Shown in pieces: positions 53,038 through 61,015 of a stretch of 61,931 nt of DNA (positions within the stretch are counted from its first letter, which is position 1; each line of letters starts with the position of its first letter). This DNA comes from Candidatus Faecicola pullistercoris (GTDB taxonomy: Bacteria; Bacillota; Clostridia; Christensenellales; CAG-917). The position numbers and the translations under genes are program-made. Under the pieces are notes generated by a model. The model did no database searches. It was not told the DNA's origin and worked only from the letters and a program-made list of their open reading frames with translations. The stretch spans positions 1 to 61,931 of the forward strand of contig DVNW01000005.1 of assembly GCA_018714105.1 (NCBI GenBank), written 5' to 3'.

Positions 53038-55458
53038 CTACATTACGATATTTATAAGTCTGTTGGGAATTACTATAACTTTTTTGACCTCTCCGCCGCC
53101 TATGAGCTCCCTGACGGCGGCGTCCGCAAGGGCAGCCTGTTTGATCTGCTCCTGATTGAGGCCGCTGGGAAGAGTAATCCTTGCCTTTACGCGGCTGTTG
53201 ATCTGCACGGCGAGTTCGACTTCGTCAAGCACCAAAGCCGCCGGATTCACCACGGGATAACTCTTATTAAATACCGACTGCTTATCCCCCGTAATTTCGT
53301 TAAGCTCCTCGGCAAAGTGCGGCGCGGCAGGTGCTATGAGCCTGATGAGATCGGCTACGGCGTCTTTGAATACGGGGGCCTTGTCCGCCGCCTTTGAATC
53401 GTACGCGTAAAGAGCGTTGGTAAACTCCATAAGCCTTGCAATCGCGGTATTGAATGAAAAGGCTTCCATGTCCGCCGTAACGGCTTTGATGGTATTGTTT
53501 CTTACGTAATCGAGTTCCTTCTCGTCGCGGCCGTATTTGCCCGAATAATTGAGCGCGGCCGACCTTACCACTATTCTTTCCACCCTGTCCATAAACCTGG
53601 TTACCGATTCGAGACCGGCGTCGTTCCACGGGCCGCCTTCGGTATAGTTGAACCCGAACATGAGATACAGCCTGAGCGCGTCCGAACCATATCTGTCAAC
53701 CAGCGCGTCCAGCGAAACCACGTTGCCCCTCGACTTACTCATTTTAAAGCCGTCCGTACCAAGAATAGTACCCTGATGCACGAGGGACTTGAAAGGCTCG
53801 TCAAACGAAAGATAACCCATATCCCTCAGCGCTTTGGTAAAGAAGCGCGCGTATAATAAATGCATGCAGGCATGCTCGGCTCCGCCTATATACTTATCCA
53901 CGGGCAGCATCTTGTCTATAAGTTCTTTATTCCAGGCCTGTTTGTCGTTTTTGTTGTCGGGGTATCTAAGATAGTACCAGCTCGAACATACGAAAGTATC
54001 CAGCGTATCGGGGTCCCTTTTGGCGGGCGCGCCGCATACGGGGCATACCGTATTTATGAATTTGTCGCATTTGGCAAGAGGGCTCTTTCCGTCGGGAGTA
54101 AAATCCACGTCGTAGGGAAGCTCTACGGGCAAATCCTTTTCGGGCACGGGTACGAGGCCGCAGTGCGGGCAATGAATTACGGGTATGGGCGCTCCCCAGT
54201 AACGCTGACGGGAAACCAGCCAGTCGCGCAGACGGTAGTTTGTTTTAAGCTGTCCTTCGCCCGTTTTTTCAAGTTTTGCAATTATGGCCTTTTTAGCATC
54301 TTCGGTACTTAATCCCGTAAATTCGGCACTGTTAACCAGCGTTCCGTACTCTACAAAGGGCAAATCGTCGTTTCCTCCGTTGCCTTTTATAACCCTTTCT
54401 ATCGGCAGATTGTATTTGGTTGCAAACTCGTAGTCTCTCTCGTCGTGAGCGGGTACGGCCATTACGCAACCCGTTCCGTAAGTGTACAATACGTAATCCG
54501 AAATATATACGGGCACTTCCCTGCCGTTTACGGGATTTATCGCATAAGCGCCCGTGAACTGTCCCGTTTTTTCACGGGTCGAAGACAGCCTGTCTATCTC
54601 GCTGGCCTTGCTGCATTCGGCCTTGTATTCTTCTACTTTTTCCTTGAATTCGGCCGTGGTAATCTCGTTTACGAGGGGATGTTCGGGCGCAAGTACGACG
54701 TATGTTACGCCGTAAAGCGTGTCCGCGCGCGTCGTGAATACCCTGAACTTTTTGCCCGTCGTGGTTTTAAACTCCACTTCGCCGCCCGTAGACTTTCCTA
54801 TCCAGTTCTTTTGCATGAGTTTGGTCTTTTCGGGCCAGTCGAGTCCTTCGAGCCCCGTCAGAAGTTCTTCGGCGTAATCGGTTATTTTGAAAAACCACTG
54901 CGTAAGATTCTTTCTTACCACGGTCTGTCCGCAACGCTCGCACTTACCGTCCACTACCTGCTCGTTGGCAAGCACCGTGTTACAATCGGGGCACCAGTTC
55001 ACAGGGGCTTCCTTTCTGTATGCAAGGCCCTTTTTGAACAGTTCGAGGAAAAGCCATTGCGTCCACTTATAATATTCGGGCGCGCAGGTTATAACCTCGT
55101 AGTCCCAGTCGTAAGTCGCACCGATGGCCTTTAACTGCTGTTCCATGGTGGCTATGTTTTTAAGAGTGCTGTCTTTGGGGTGAATACCCGTCTTAATAGC
55201 GTAGTTTTCGGCAGGCAGACCGAACGCGTCAAAGCCCATGGGCTGGAATACCTCGTATCCCTGCATCCTCTTGAAACGCGCATAGCTGTCGGACGGCCCG
55301 TAATTGAACCAGTGCCCCGCGTGCAATTTAGCGCCCGAAGGATAGCTGAACATTTCCAGCACGTACCATTTTTTGTCCGTCTTAGACTTGTCAAACTTGT
55401 AAATACCGCTTTCGGCCCAGCGTTTTTGCCATTTGGCTTCTACCGATTTCATGTCCAT
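53038..55458 (-). CDS. leuS: leucine-tRNA ligase, 806 aa
   Basis: A class I synthetase. HIGH appears as the permitted variant HAGHW in [19 protein letters not shown] (about residue 44); KMSKS is KMSKSRGN (about 575). The CP1 editing domain (about 220-410) with [20 protein letters not shown] is present, and zinc-type cysteines [13 protein letters not shown] and CERCG are near residue 155. The length is typical of the bacterial form. It is first of the leuS-serS operon and divergent from tRNA-Arg. Confidence 0.97.
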   Translation of the reverse strand: MDMKSVEAKWQKRWAESGIYKFDKSKTDKKWYVLEMFSYPSGAKLHAGHWFNYGPSDSYARFKRMQGYEVFQPMGFDAFGLPAENYAIKTGIHPKDSTLKNIATMEQQLKAIGATYDWDYEVITCAPEYYKWTQWLFLELFKKGLAYRKEAPVNWCPDCNTVLANEQVVDGKCERCGQTVVRKNLTQWFFKITDYAEELLTGLEGLDWPEKTKLMQKNWIGKSTGGEVEFKTTTGKKFRVFTTRADTLYGVTYVVLAPEHPLVNEITTAEFKEKVEEYKAECSKASEIDRLSSTREKTGQFTGAYAINPVNGREVPVYISDYVLYTYGTGCVMAVPAHDERDYEFATKYNLPIERVIKGNGGNDDLPFVEYGTLVNSAEFTGLSTEDAKKAIIAKLEKTGEGQLKTNYRLRDWLVSRQRYWGAPIPVIHCPHCGLVPVPEKDLPVELPYDVDFTPDGKSPLAKCDKFINTVCPVCGAPAKRDPDTLDTFVCSSWYYLRYPDNKNDKQAWNKELIDKMLPVDKYIGGAEHACMHLLYARFFTKALRDMGYLSFDEPFKSLVHQGTILGTDGFKMSKSRGNVVSLDALVDRYGSDALRLYLMFGFNYTEGGPWNDAGLESVTRFMDRVERIVVRSAALNYSGKYGRDEKELDYVRNNTIKAVTADMEAFSFNTAIARLMEFTNALYAYDSKAADKAPVFKDAVADLIRLIAPAAPHFAEELNEITGDKQSVFNKSYPVVNPAALVLDEVELAVQINSRVKARITLPSGLNQEQIKQAALADAAVRELIGGGEVKKVIVIPNRLINIVM

Positions 55459-55489
55459 AACGAAAATCTCCGCTCGTATATTTTTATAT

Positions 55490-55519
55490 ATGATAATACT
55501 AATATTAATAAATTGTCAA
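55490..55519 (-). promoter_or_regulatory. promoter of leuS-serS
   Basis: Minus-strand TTGACA (55514-55519), 18-base spacer, TATCAT (55490-55495). The leader is too short for a T-box. Confidence 0.7.
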
Positions 55520-55557
55520 CTTAAAAAGATTTATTTGTTCCGCGCTTAAAATTTTGA

Positions 55558-55586
55558 TTGACAAAAACCGCGATAAACTGTAAACT
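55558..55586 (+). promoter_or_regulatory. promoter of tRNA-Arg
   Basis: TTGACA (55558-55563), 17-base spacer, TAAACT (55581-55586), about 28 bases before the tRNA. Confidence 0.75.
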
Positions 55587-55613
55587 TTATAAACAGACAA
55601 TCCCCCGAAACGT

Positions 55614-55690
55614 GTTTCCGTAGCTCAGTAGGATAGAGCGTTCGCCTCCTAAGCGAAAGGCCGTGGGTTCGACTCCCGCCGGGAACGCCA
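55614..55690 (+). tRNA. tRNA-Arg (CCT)
   Basis: Acceptor GTTTCCG pairs with CGGGAAC (one G-U), the anticodon loop CTCCTAA gives CCT, the T arm is GGGTTCGACTC, and CCA is encoded. It has its own promoter and terminator. The serine recombinase gene of the mobile element ends only 55 bases further on, so this tRNA marks the junction with the element. Confidence 0.96.
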
Positions 55691-55694
55691 ATAT

Positions 55695-55740
55695 AAGCCT
55701 AAACCGAATCTCGAAAAGAATATTCGGTTCGGGCTTTTTT
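55695..55740 (+). terminator. terminator of tRNA-Arg
   Basis: AAGCC plus ACCGAAT pair with ATTCGGT plus GGCTT in one long stem with a small internal mismatch, then six T's. It also lies at the 3' end of the convergent recombinase gene. Confidence 0.8.
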
Positions 55741-55745
55741 CTTGA

Positions 55746-57245
55746 TTAACGCAGATACATCTCTATCGTAACGATTACAATCTTAGGTCTTTTATTCTGA
55801 ATTTCGCTTACGATTTTACGCTTGCCGACATATAACAAAAAGCCCTGACTTTCGTCAGGACTCTTGTTTGTTGGATTGTTGTAATAGATTTCTATCTTGT
55901 CGTCATAGAGGACGATTTCTTTGACAAGCAGATTGATCAATATTTTAGGCTCGGCTTTTAATGCATGTTCGTAAAACCGACGTATTTCGCTTTCAGTCAT
56001 CTTCACGGTGCGTTTGCTTCGTTCAACGAGTATTTGCCTTTCTAATTCTTCCTGCCGTTTTTCAAGCTCTCGCAGACGGTTGTTGGTCGTGTTGGATATG
56101 ATTCCGTTTTCTATGGCATTGACAAGATTTGCAAGCGATCTCTCTACGCCGTGCTTTTCGTTTAGCAACATTGTCAGGGTGGAGCTGACCGTTTCTTCCG
56201 TGTTCTGCAATTGCACGAGTTTGTTCACGATTTTGTCCATAACATCGGGAGAACTCAATTGTCCGACAATCGCATTTATGACGCATTCTTCGAGTTCTTC
56301 TTTTCGGATTTGCATCTTTTGACAACCGTTAAAATGTTTTTTGCCGGTGCATTTATAATATCGTTTAGTTTCTCCGTTTCTTGCCGTTCCGCATTCTCCG
56401 ATCATCGATTTTCCGCAATAACCGCATTTAATTTTTCTTCGGAGCAAATAAGGTACTTCGATGCTGTTTTTCCCGTACTTGTTCTTTTCAAGCTTTGCTT
56501 TGACCGATTCGAATAAATCCGTGTCTATCATTTTGGGATACATATTTTCGAGAACATCTTCACCAATGCGATAGATTCCGGTGTATTTTTCGTTTCGCAA
56601 AATGCCGTACACCGTATTCATTGCAAACGGTTTTCCCTTACAGAGAAGTCCTTTTTTGTTAAGTTCGTCAATGATTTCTCTCACGCAAACGCCGACGGAA
56701 TACTGACTGAAAATATATCTCACCGTTTCGACGCAGGATTCGTCTGCTACAATTTTGCGGTCGATTACTTTGTATCCGTAAGGAAGCCATCCGCCTTGAT
56801 ATAATCCTTTCAGTCTCGTTTCTCTCATGCCTCGTTTTACTTTTTGGGCAAGTTCGGCGGAGAAGTACTGGTTCATTCCTTCGAGCAAACTTTCAAGGAT
56901 AATTCCTTCCGGAGTGTCAGGGATGTTTTCCATTGCGGACAACACTTTAACGCCGTTATCACGCAAAGTCTTTTTATGTATTGCGGCTTCGTATTTGTTT
57001 CTTGAAAACCTGTCAAGTTTGTAAACGAGTACGAAATTCCATTCCCTGCGATTGCTGTCTTTGATCATTCTCTGAAAATCCGGGCGATTGTCGTTTGTAC
57101 CCGTCATGGCACGGTCGATATATGTGCCGAGTATCAGAATGTTATTTTTTTGAGCATACTCCTCGCACACTCTGAGCTGCCCTTCAATAGACTGCTCGGT
57201 TTGATTATCCGAACTGTAACGGGCATATATCACTGCTGTTTTCAC
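55746..57245 (-). CDS. large serine recombinase (site-specific integrase), 499 aa
   Basis: The resolvase domain (about 1-140) has the nucleophile Ser11 in YARYSSDNQ, with YKLDRFSRNKYEAA near residue 76. The recombinase domain (about 160-260) follows with GGWLPYGYKV. The zinc ribbon is CGYCGKSM ... C ... C (about 285-320), and a coiled coil (about 370-425) precedes the C-terminus. These features match transposon integrases such as those of Tn4451/Tn5397-type elements. Start is GTG with AAGGAGG ten bases upstream. It lies at the element's left edge beside tRNA-Arg, as expected for an integrase. Confidence 0.93.
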   Translation of the reverse strand: MKTAVIYARYSSDNQTEQSIEGQLRVCEEYAQKNNILILGTYIDRAMTGTNDNRPDFQRMIKDSNRREWNFVLVYKLDRFSRNKYEAAIHKKTLRDNGVKVLSAMENIPDTPEGIILESLLEGMNQYFSAELAQKVKRGMRETRLKGLYQGGWLPYGYKVIDRKIVADESCVETVRYIFSQYSVGVCVREIIDELNKKGLLCKGKPFAMNTVYGILRNEKYTGIYRIGEDVLENMYPKMIDTDLFESVKAKLEKNKYGKNSIEVPYLLRRKIKCGYCGKSMIGECGTARNGETKRYYKCTGKKHFNGCQKMQIRKEELEECVINAIVGQLSSPDVMDKIVNKLVQLQNTEETVSSTLTMLLNEKHGVERSLANLVNAIENGIISNTTNNRLRELEKRQEELERQILVERSKRTVKMTESEIRRFYEHALKAEPKILINLLVKEIVLYDDKIEIYYNNPTNKSPDESQGFLLYVGKRKIVSEIQNKRPKIVIVTIEMYLR

Positions 57246-57345
57246 TTGGGTTATACCTCCTTATTATTTTTGTTTTTGATTTGTCTTTCGACGGGAGCGA
57301 AACAAACGAAAAAGGTAGGAATTTTTTTCTTCGTTGTTTTTCTGT

Positions 57346-57391
57346 TTGCGTCAAGGGTTGCAAAGCAATGCACTTTACCCTTGACACAAAA
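57346..57391. repeat. inverted repeat between integrase and rep genes
   Basis: TTTGCGTCAAGGGT (57346-57359) and ACCCTTGACACAAA (57378-57391) pair at 13 of 14 positions around an 18-base loop. No T-tract follows on either strand, so it is not an ordinary terminator. It could be a recombinase or Rep recognition site. The rest of the 184-base gap holds no gene that I can support. Confidence 0.65.
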
Positions 57392-57429
57392 CCTTTTTCG
57401 TTTAAGCTCCACGAGAAGAAAGACAATGG

Positions 57430-58365
57430 TTAATTGCACTTCGGCATCTCTCGTATTACTTCGGGACTGACTTTTCCGATCAGACACCCTTCGTCCCAAC
57501 AGTTGAAGTCGTCGGACAGTAACAGTTTTTTATCTTCCTGACCTATGGTGCAGAGAACGTCGTCGTCCATAATGTCCGATCTAAAATACGTCGGTATGTT
57601 GCGTGAATAGATCAGCTTTTCGCCGCTCTTTTCTATGTACTTCATCAGGTATCTTGCCGAGTCCGTTATCTCTCGTCTGACATTCAATTCGTTAAAGTCG
57701 TTTCGTCCGAATTTATCGTTAAAGTATGTGTTCTGCATAATAATCTGCCGTTTGTGTTCGCTAAAACTGTAATCGCTGCGTTGTTCCAATTCTCCCGGCA
57801 TACCGTTTTCGGGAATATAGAATATGCCGTGAAAGTGCAATCTGTTCGTTTCTCCGCCGCGTTCCCATACACCGACATACCGCCATCCTTTTCTATGAAC
57901 CATTCGTTTCAATACTTCGCTTAGTCCTTTTCTGAAACTTTTTTTCGTATGCTTTTCATTAGAATACGTAAAAGTGCAAAACCAGTTCCATTCGTTAAGG
58001 TTTATCTTTCTTGCAAGCCTCGTCTTGCGGACAATTTTGTTTCGCTGCAATCGTTCTATGTTCCTCTCAATAAACTCTTTTGTCTGTTCTTCCGTCTTAA
58101 AGTCATTTCTTAGTTCTTTCGTTAATATCTCTATTTTTTCGGCTTTTCTTTTGCCGTTGTTTTCTCTGTAAATCTTCTCAAATCTTTCCTTGGGAGTGAG
58201 AATCTCCGAAGCCGTTTTATCGGTCTTATTCTTTGCTATCTGCAATTCCGTACCCGTGCAGACCGTTCTTGTCGGGCTTTTCTTTCGTCTTGTCGTATTG
58301 TTTGTCTGAGGGATTGCTATGTAGTGACTTCCGTCGTTGTAAATTTTTGCGCTTCTGTACGGCAT
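57430..58365 (-). CDS. HUH-type replication initiator (Rep) protein, 311 aa
   Basis: The three signature blocks of HUH endonucleases are in order. Motif 1 is FCTFTYSN (residues 129-136), motif 2 is RLHFHGIFYI with the metal histidines H177 and H179, and motif 3 is ARYLMKYIEK with candidate nucleophiles Y239 and Y243 and lysines 242 and 246. Such proteins nick one strand to start rolling-circle replication. The first 110 residues are basic and of unknown role. Its start overlaps the end region of the 51-residue gene, whose AGGAGG serves as ribosome site. Confidence 0.82.
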   Translation of the reverse strand: MPYRSAKIYNDGSHYIAIPQTNNTTRRKKSPTRTVCTGTELQIAKNKTDKTASEILTPKERFEKIYRENNGKRKAEKIEILTKELRNDFKTEEQTKEFIERNIERLQRNKIVRKTRLARKINLNEWNWFCTFTYSNEKHTKKSFRKGLSEVLKRMVHRKGWRYVGVWERGGETNRLHFHGIFYIPENGMPGELEQRSDYSFSEHKRQIIMQNTYFNDKFGRNDFNELNVRREITDSARYLMKYIEKSGEKLIYSRNIPTYFRSDIMDDDVLCTIGQEDKKLLLSDDFNCWDEGCLIGKVSPEVIREMPKCN

Positions 58366-58367
58366 AG

Positions 58368-58523
58368 CTACCTCCTTTGAACGGAGAGTTCCGTTCGCTG
58401 CTGTTTGGAAAGAGAAGATAGTCGGCTTAAAAGCGTTGCAAAGAATGTATTCAGTTCGCTTCCGCTCATCGCCTCAATATCCGGCTTTCCGACATTTACT
58501 ACCTTGATTGTTTCTTTGTTCAA
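58368..58523 (-). CDS. small protein upstream of rep, 51 aa
   Basis: A short frame with a TTG start at 58523, preceded by a textbook AGGAGG nine bases away. The product begins MNKETIKVVNVGKPDIEAMS and ends SVQRR, and is polar with a helical C-terminal half. It stops two bases before the rep ATG, so translation is coupled. I know similar-sized proteins in clostridial mobile elements but no function. It could be a copy-control or accessory protein for Rep. Confidence 0.7.
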   Translation of the reverse strand: MNKETIKVVNVGKPDIEAMSGSELNTFFATLLSRLSSLSKQQRTELSVQRR

Positions 58524-58616
58524 TAGGCGTTACCTCCTTGTTTTGTTTTTTCTTTTATATCCCGTAAACTCGCAAGGTCTTTGCGACTTTACGAAATTTT
58601 CTTGTAAAGTTATCCC

Positions 58617-58920
58617 CACTTATAAGGGAATCTGAAAGGCAAAAATGGGGTTAAGTCAACTCAAATTTTTTACCCTTCACTTATAAGGGAATTGTAAGAC
58701 CGAAAATGGACCCCCTTGAATGAATGTTCTCTACTTAGAAGCCACGAAAACAGCCGTTATGGGGTCGTTTCCGCAAAATAATTTCGCCCTACACTTAATA
58801 GCCACGAAAACGACTGAAATGGACCCCCTCAATTAGAAGCCATGGAACCGGCTGAAATTAGCCCCCTTGAATAAATGTTCCTAATTAGAAGCCACGAAAA
58901 AAGCAAAAGTCCACGGTCCG
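58617..58920. repeat. array of about six degenerate direct repeats (iteron-like)
   Basis: Units start near 58617, 58678, 58733, 58793, 58831 and 58883, spaced 38-61 bases. Each reads roughly CACTTAkAAGssA, then AACsrCTGAAATGGACCCCC, with TTAGAAGCCACGAAAA the best-kept block (three copies, plus TTAATAGCCACGAAAA and TTAGAAGCCATGGAA). It fills the non-coding gap beside rep and is not a CRISPR array, since spacers are not unique or regular. Iterons for initiator binding or an origin are likely. Confidence 0.7.
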
Positions 58921-58981
58921 GGCAAAAAAAATAAGACAACCTTTTTAGGATTGCCTTGTAAATTTGTTATTTTGTTATACT

Positions 58982-59602
58982 TTACAGCGTTTCCGCTATT
59001 GCCATATATTTTATCTGCGCGCTTTTTCTTCTGCGCCATATTGTGGAAAGATTCAAAGCAAACAGTTTTGCCTGTTCGGTAAAGCCTATGCCTGCCATAT
59101 AGCATTCAATCGTTTCTTTCTCGCCTTTGTTAAGGTTGAGTTTTTCCATTATCTCATCGTACTTTGTATAGTCCGTTTCTTGTTTCTGTTCGAAGTCCGT
59201 AAACGGCTCTTTGCTTCTGTATAAATCTTCTGCACTTTCGGTATACCGTTTGATTTTCCATTCCTCGTACAGTTTATGACAAAGTATCTTACTGCACATT
59301 CTCCTTATTGCATACACCTTTCCGCTTTTCGGGTCGATACAGGTGTCGAATACGGATTTTCCCATATATCCGCATAGGAATAACGCCGCTTCCTGCGCAA
59401 GGTCGTAGCTGTCCGTAAGGACGTATCCGTTTAAGTCTTTGTAATCTATATCCCTTGCAAGATTGGCATACATTCGGTGCAGCATTTTGTGCCCGCACAT
59501 AAACTTCAACGCGCTAAGAGCAAGCAGTTCTCCCATACGCATCACATTGTCCGGTGAAATCTTCTCGTCTAATATTTCATAACCTTTTCTTACCTTTTCC
59601 AT
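58982..59602 (-). CDS. sigma-factor-like or HTH protein of the element, 206 aa
   Basis: The C-terminal 45 residues read KGEKETIECYMAGIGFTEQAKLFALNLSTIWRRRK-like text in the manner of a sigma-70 region 4 helix-turn-helix. The N-terminal 100 residues (LAQEAALFLCGYMG, DSYDLAQEA) recall region 2 of element-borne sigma factors. Overall this matches the small sigma-like proteins common in clostridial conjugative elements. AGGTATAG-like GGAGG precedes ATG. It may direct transcription of element genes or be a DNA-binding regulator. Confidence 0.65.
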   Translation of the reverse strand: MEKVRKGYEILDEKISPDNVMRMGELLALSALKFMCGHKMLHRMYANLARDIDYKDLNGYVLTDSYDLAQEAALFLCGYMGKSVFDTCIDPKSGKVYAIRRMCSKILCHKLYEEWKIKRYTESAEDLYRSKEPFTDFEQKQETDYTKYDEIMEKLNLNKGEKETIECYMAGIGFTEQAKLFALNLSTIWRRRKSAQIKYMAIAETL

Positions 59603-59711
59603 TGTCTATACCTCCGAAATTTGATTGCCTTTCGGCAGGCAAAAGGGAGCATATGACGGTAGAAGGAAAACATCTTTAATATCTGTATGGGAAATGTCAA
59701 CGGGAAAAAGA

Positions 59712-59761
59712 AAAATCCTTGCTTTTCTGTCCTTTCATTCAGACTTTTACGCAAGGATTTT
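59712..59761. repeat. stem-loop 1, 11-bp perfect inverted repeat
   Basis: AAAATCCTTGC (59712-59722) and GCAAGGATTTT (59751-59761) with a 28-base loop. First of three large inverted repeats in the 558-base gap between the sigma-like gene and the C-protein gene; I see no supported gene in this gap. Confidence 0.75.
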
Positions 59762-59882
59762 ACGACCGTTTACTTTCCCGAGGAGTATGCGACAATATGC
59801 CCACGAAAGGCAAGCTTCGGAGGATTACAAGCACGATACCATATAACATAATACAAAGAGGCTGTATTATGGAGAAATATGA

Positions 59883-59941
59883 GAGAGCGAAAAAGCGGAG
59901 CATTTCGCAAGCGGTTCAGCGCGAAACTCCGCTTCGCTCTC
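59883..59941. repeat. stem-loop 2, long imperfect hairpin
   Basis: GAGAGCGAA pairs with TTCGCTCTC, then after a 3-base bulge GCGGAG pairs with CTCCGC and TTTCGC with GCGAAA: 21 pairs in all, closing a 12-base loop. Confidence 0.8.
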
Positions 59942-59970
59942 GTTTTCCGTTCAGCCTTTTGGTTTGTGTT

Positions 59971-60034
59971 ACGGCGTGTGCTTGTCTGGGCGAGGCGTAG
60001 CCGAGCCCACTTGTCATAGACAAGCACACGCCGT
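59971..60034. repeat. stem-loop 3, 17-bp perfect stem with internal hairpin
   Basis: ACGGCGTGTGCTTGTCT (59971-59987) is exactly complementary to 60018-60034. Inside, GGGC-GA-GGC-GTA-GCC-GA-GCCC forms a second stem with facing GA/GA mismatches. Nine unpaired bases (ACTTGTCAT) remain on one side. It could be an origin of transfer, a single-strand origin or a structured RNA. Confidence 0.85.
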
Positions 60035-60087
60035 GGTACCAGAGTTATAAAATAGTGATTTTATAAATGCTATTGCAATCCCGTATT

Positions 60088-60118
60088 GTGACTTAAAGTC
60101 CGTTGTGAAATAAGTCAC
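60088..60118. promoter_or_regulatory. C-box-like operator of the C-protein gene
   Basis: GTGACTTAAAGTC, then CGTT, then GTGAAATAAGTCAC. The outer arms GTGACTT and AAGTCAC are exact inverted repeats, and the GACTnnnAGTC-CGT layout resembles C-boxes that control restriction-modification C genes. It overlaps the -35 of the promoter. Confidence 0.65.
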
Positions 60119-60131
60119 TTTTTATTAAAAT
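60103..60131 (+). promoter_or_regulatory. promoter of C-protein and endonuclease genes
   Basis: TTGTGA (60103-60108), 17-base spacer, TAAAAT (60126-60131). The -35 lies within the C-box, so C-protein binding can activate or shut the promoter. Confidence 0.55.
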
Positions 60132-60160
60132 AATAATAAACATTTTTCTTGGAGCTAAGT

Positions 60161-60367
60161 ATGGATATTAAGATATTAATTGGAAAAAGAGTAAAGGAAT
60201 TGAGAAGTAAGCTTGGAAAGAGCCAAGAAGAACTTGCCGATTTAGCAGGCTTGGACAGAACATATATCACAAGTGTTGAATGCGGCAGACGAAATATCTC
60301 GATAGTTAACATAGAAAAGTTATCAAATGCTTTAGGGGTTACCTTGAGAGATTTTTTTGATTTTTAA
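60161..60367 (+). CDS. XRE-family controller (C-protein-like), 68 aa
   Basis: The whole protein is one helix-turn-helix domain: RVKELRSKLGKSQEELADLAGLDRTYIT is followed by VECGRRNISIVNIEKLSNALGVTLRDFF. Size and sequence match C proteins, which delay restriction enzyme production until DNA is methylated. ATG at 60161 is chosen, since GGAG precedes it. It sits 14 bases before the endonuclease gene with a C-box upstream. Base composition is clearly more AT-rich than the chromosome, a sign of recent transfer. Confidence 0.85.
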   Translation: MDIKILIGKRVKELRSKLGKSQEELADLAGLDRTYITSVECGRRNISIVNIEKLSNALGVTLRDFFDF

Positions 60368-60381
60368 TTAGGAGAAAACAA

Positions 60382-60981
60382 ATGACAAAAACGGAATTGT
60401 TTATTAAACTTGCTCAACCAAACGAAAAAGGCGTCAGCCGATGGGTAGATATTGATGAGTTCGTTGGAGAATACGCATCTTTAACTTTTGGTAATGGTGC
60501 CTCTTGGGCAAGAAAAGAATCAATGCTTGCAAAAAAATATATAATCGAATTTGACAAAAGTATTACACCGGGAAACGGAATAGATAGAATCCGCTTAAAT
60601 GGTTTCAATGACGGCGATTATTCGCAACACATTCGTGCCGATATTAAAAGAGCAATAAAGGCGCGTCGCTGTGTCGTTTTGGGTACTTCAAATCCGGAAG
60701 TAGACCATAAAAATGGAATGAAAAATGAAGATAGAGTGATGCGTAACGAAGATCAGCGTTTGGAAGATTTTCAACCATTGAGTAAAGCGGCAAACGATGC
60801 AAAACGCCAATATTGCAAAGAATGTATGAAAACAGGCGTCCGTTATGACGCCAAAAAATTAGGATATCCCATGTCTTATTACAAAGGAGTAGCAGAACAC
60901 CACAACGAACCCAACGCATGCGAGGGTTGCTATTGGTATGACCCACTTGAATTTAAAAAACATTTAATAGAGAAGAAATAG
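60382..60981 (+). CDS. HNH endonuclease, probable type II restriction enzyme, 199 aa
   Basis: The HNH-like core is EVDHKNGMKND-type EVDHKNG (residues 109-115), with asparagines in RNEDQRLEDFQPLSKAANDAKRQYC (about 125-150). Cysteines in CKEC (about 149-152) and CEGCYWYDP (about 182-190) probably bind zinc. This is the arrangement of a ββα-metal restriction enzyme rather than a homing nuclease. AGGAG precedes ATG. Together with the C protein and C-box it looks like the C.R half of a restriction-modification cassette. No methyltransferase is seen in the window. Confidence 0.75.
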   Translation: MTKTELFIKLAQPNEKGVSRWVDIDEFVGEYASLTFGNGASWARKESMLAKKYIIEFDKSITPGNGIDRIRLNGFNDGDYSQHIRADIKRAIKARRCVVLGTSNPEVDHKNGMKNEDRVMRNEDQRLEDFQPLSKAANDAKRQYCKECMKTGVRYDAKKLGYPMSYYKGVAEHHNEPNACEGCYWYDPLEFKKHLIEKK

Positions 60982-60982
60982 G

Positions 60983-61014
60983 AAAAAGACCAAGCGATCG
61001 AGCTTGGTCTTTTT
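60983..61014. terminator. bidirectional terminator
   Basis: AAAAAGACCAAGC/GCTTGGTCTTTTT perfect 13-bp stem with a 6-base loop, between the endonuclease and the convergent membrane protein. Confidence 0.92.
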
Positions 61015-61015
61015 A

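Noticed and set aside
55459..55613. T-box riboswitch before leuS
   Set aside because: The leader after the promoter is too short and has no GGTGG-type anticodon-interaction bulge or antiterminator.
57205..57426. 73-residue frame between rep and integrase
   Set aside because: No ribosome site, and it runs through the inverted repeat; more likely non-coding.
58617..58920. CRISPR array
   Set aside because: Repeats are degenerate, spacing is irregular and the intervening sequence is partly shared; no cas genes.
59870..60000. Small plus-strand frame starting MEKYERAKKR
   Set aside because: Its codons are dictated by the large inverted repeats, and the ribosome site is weak.
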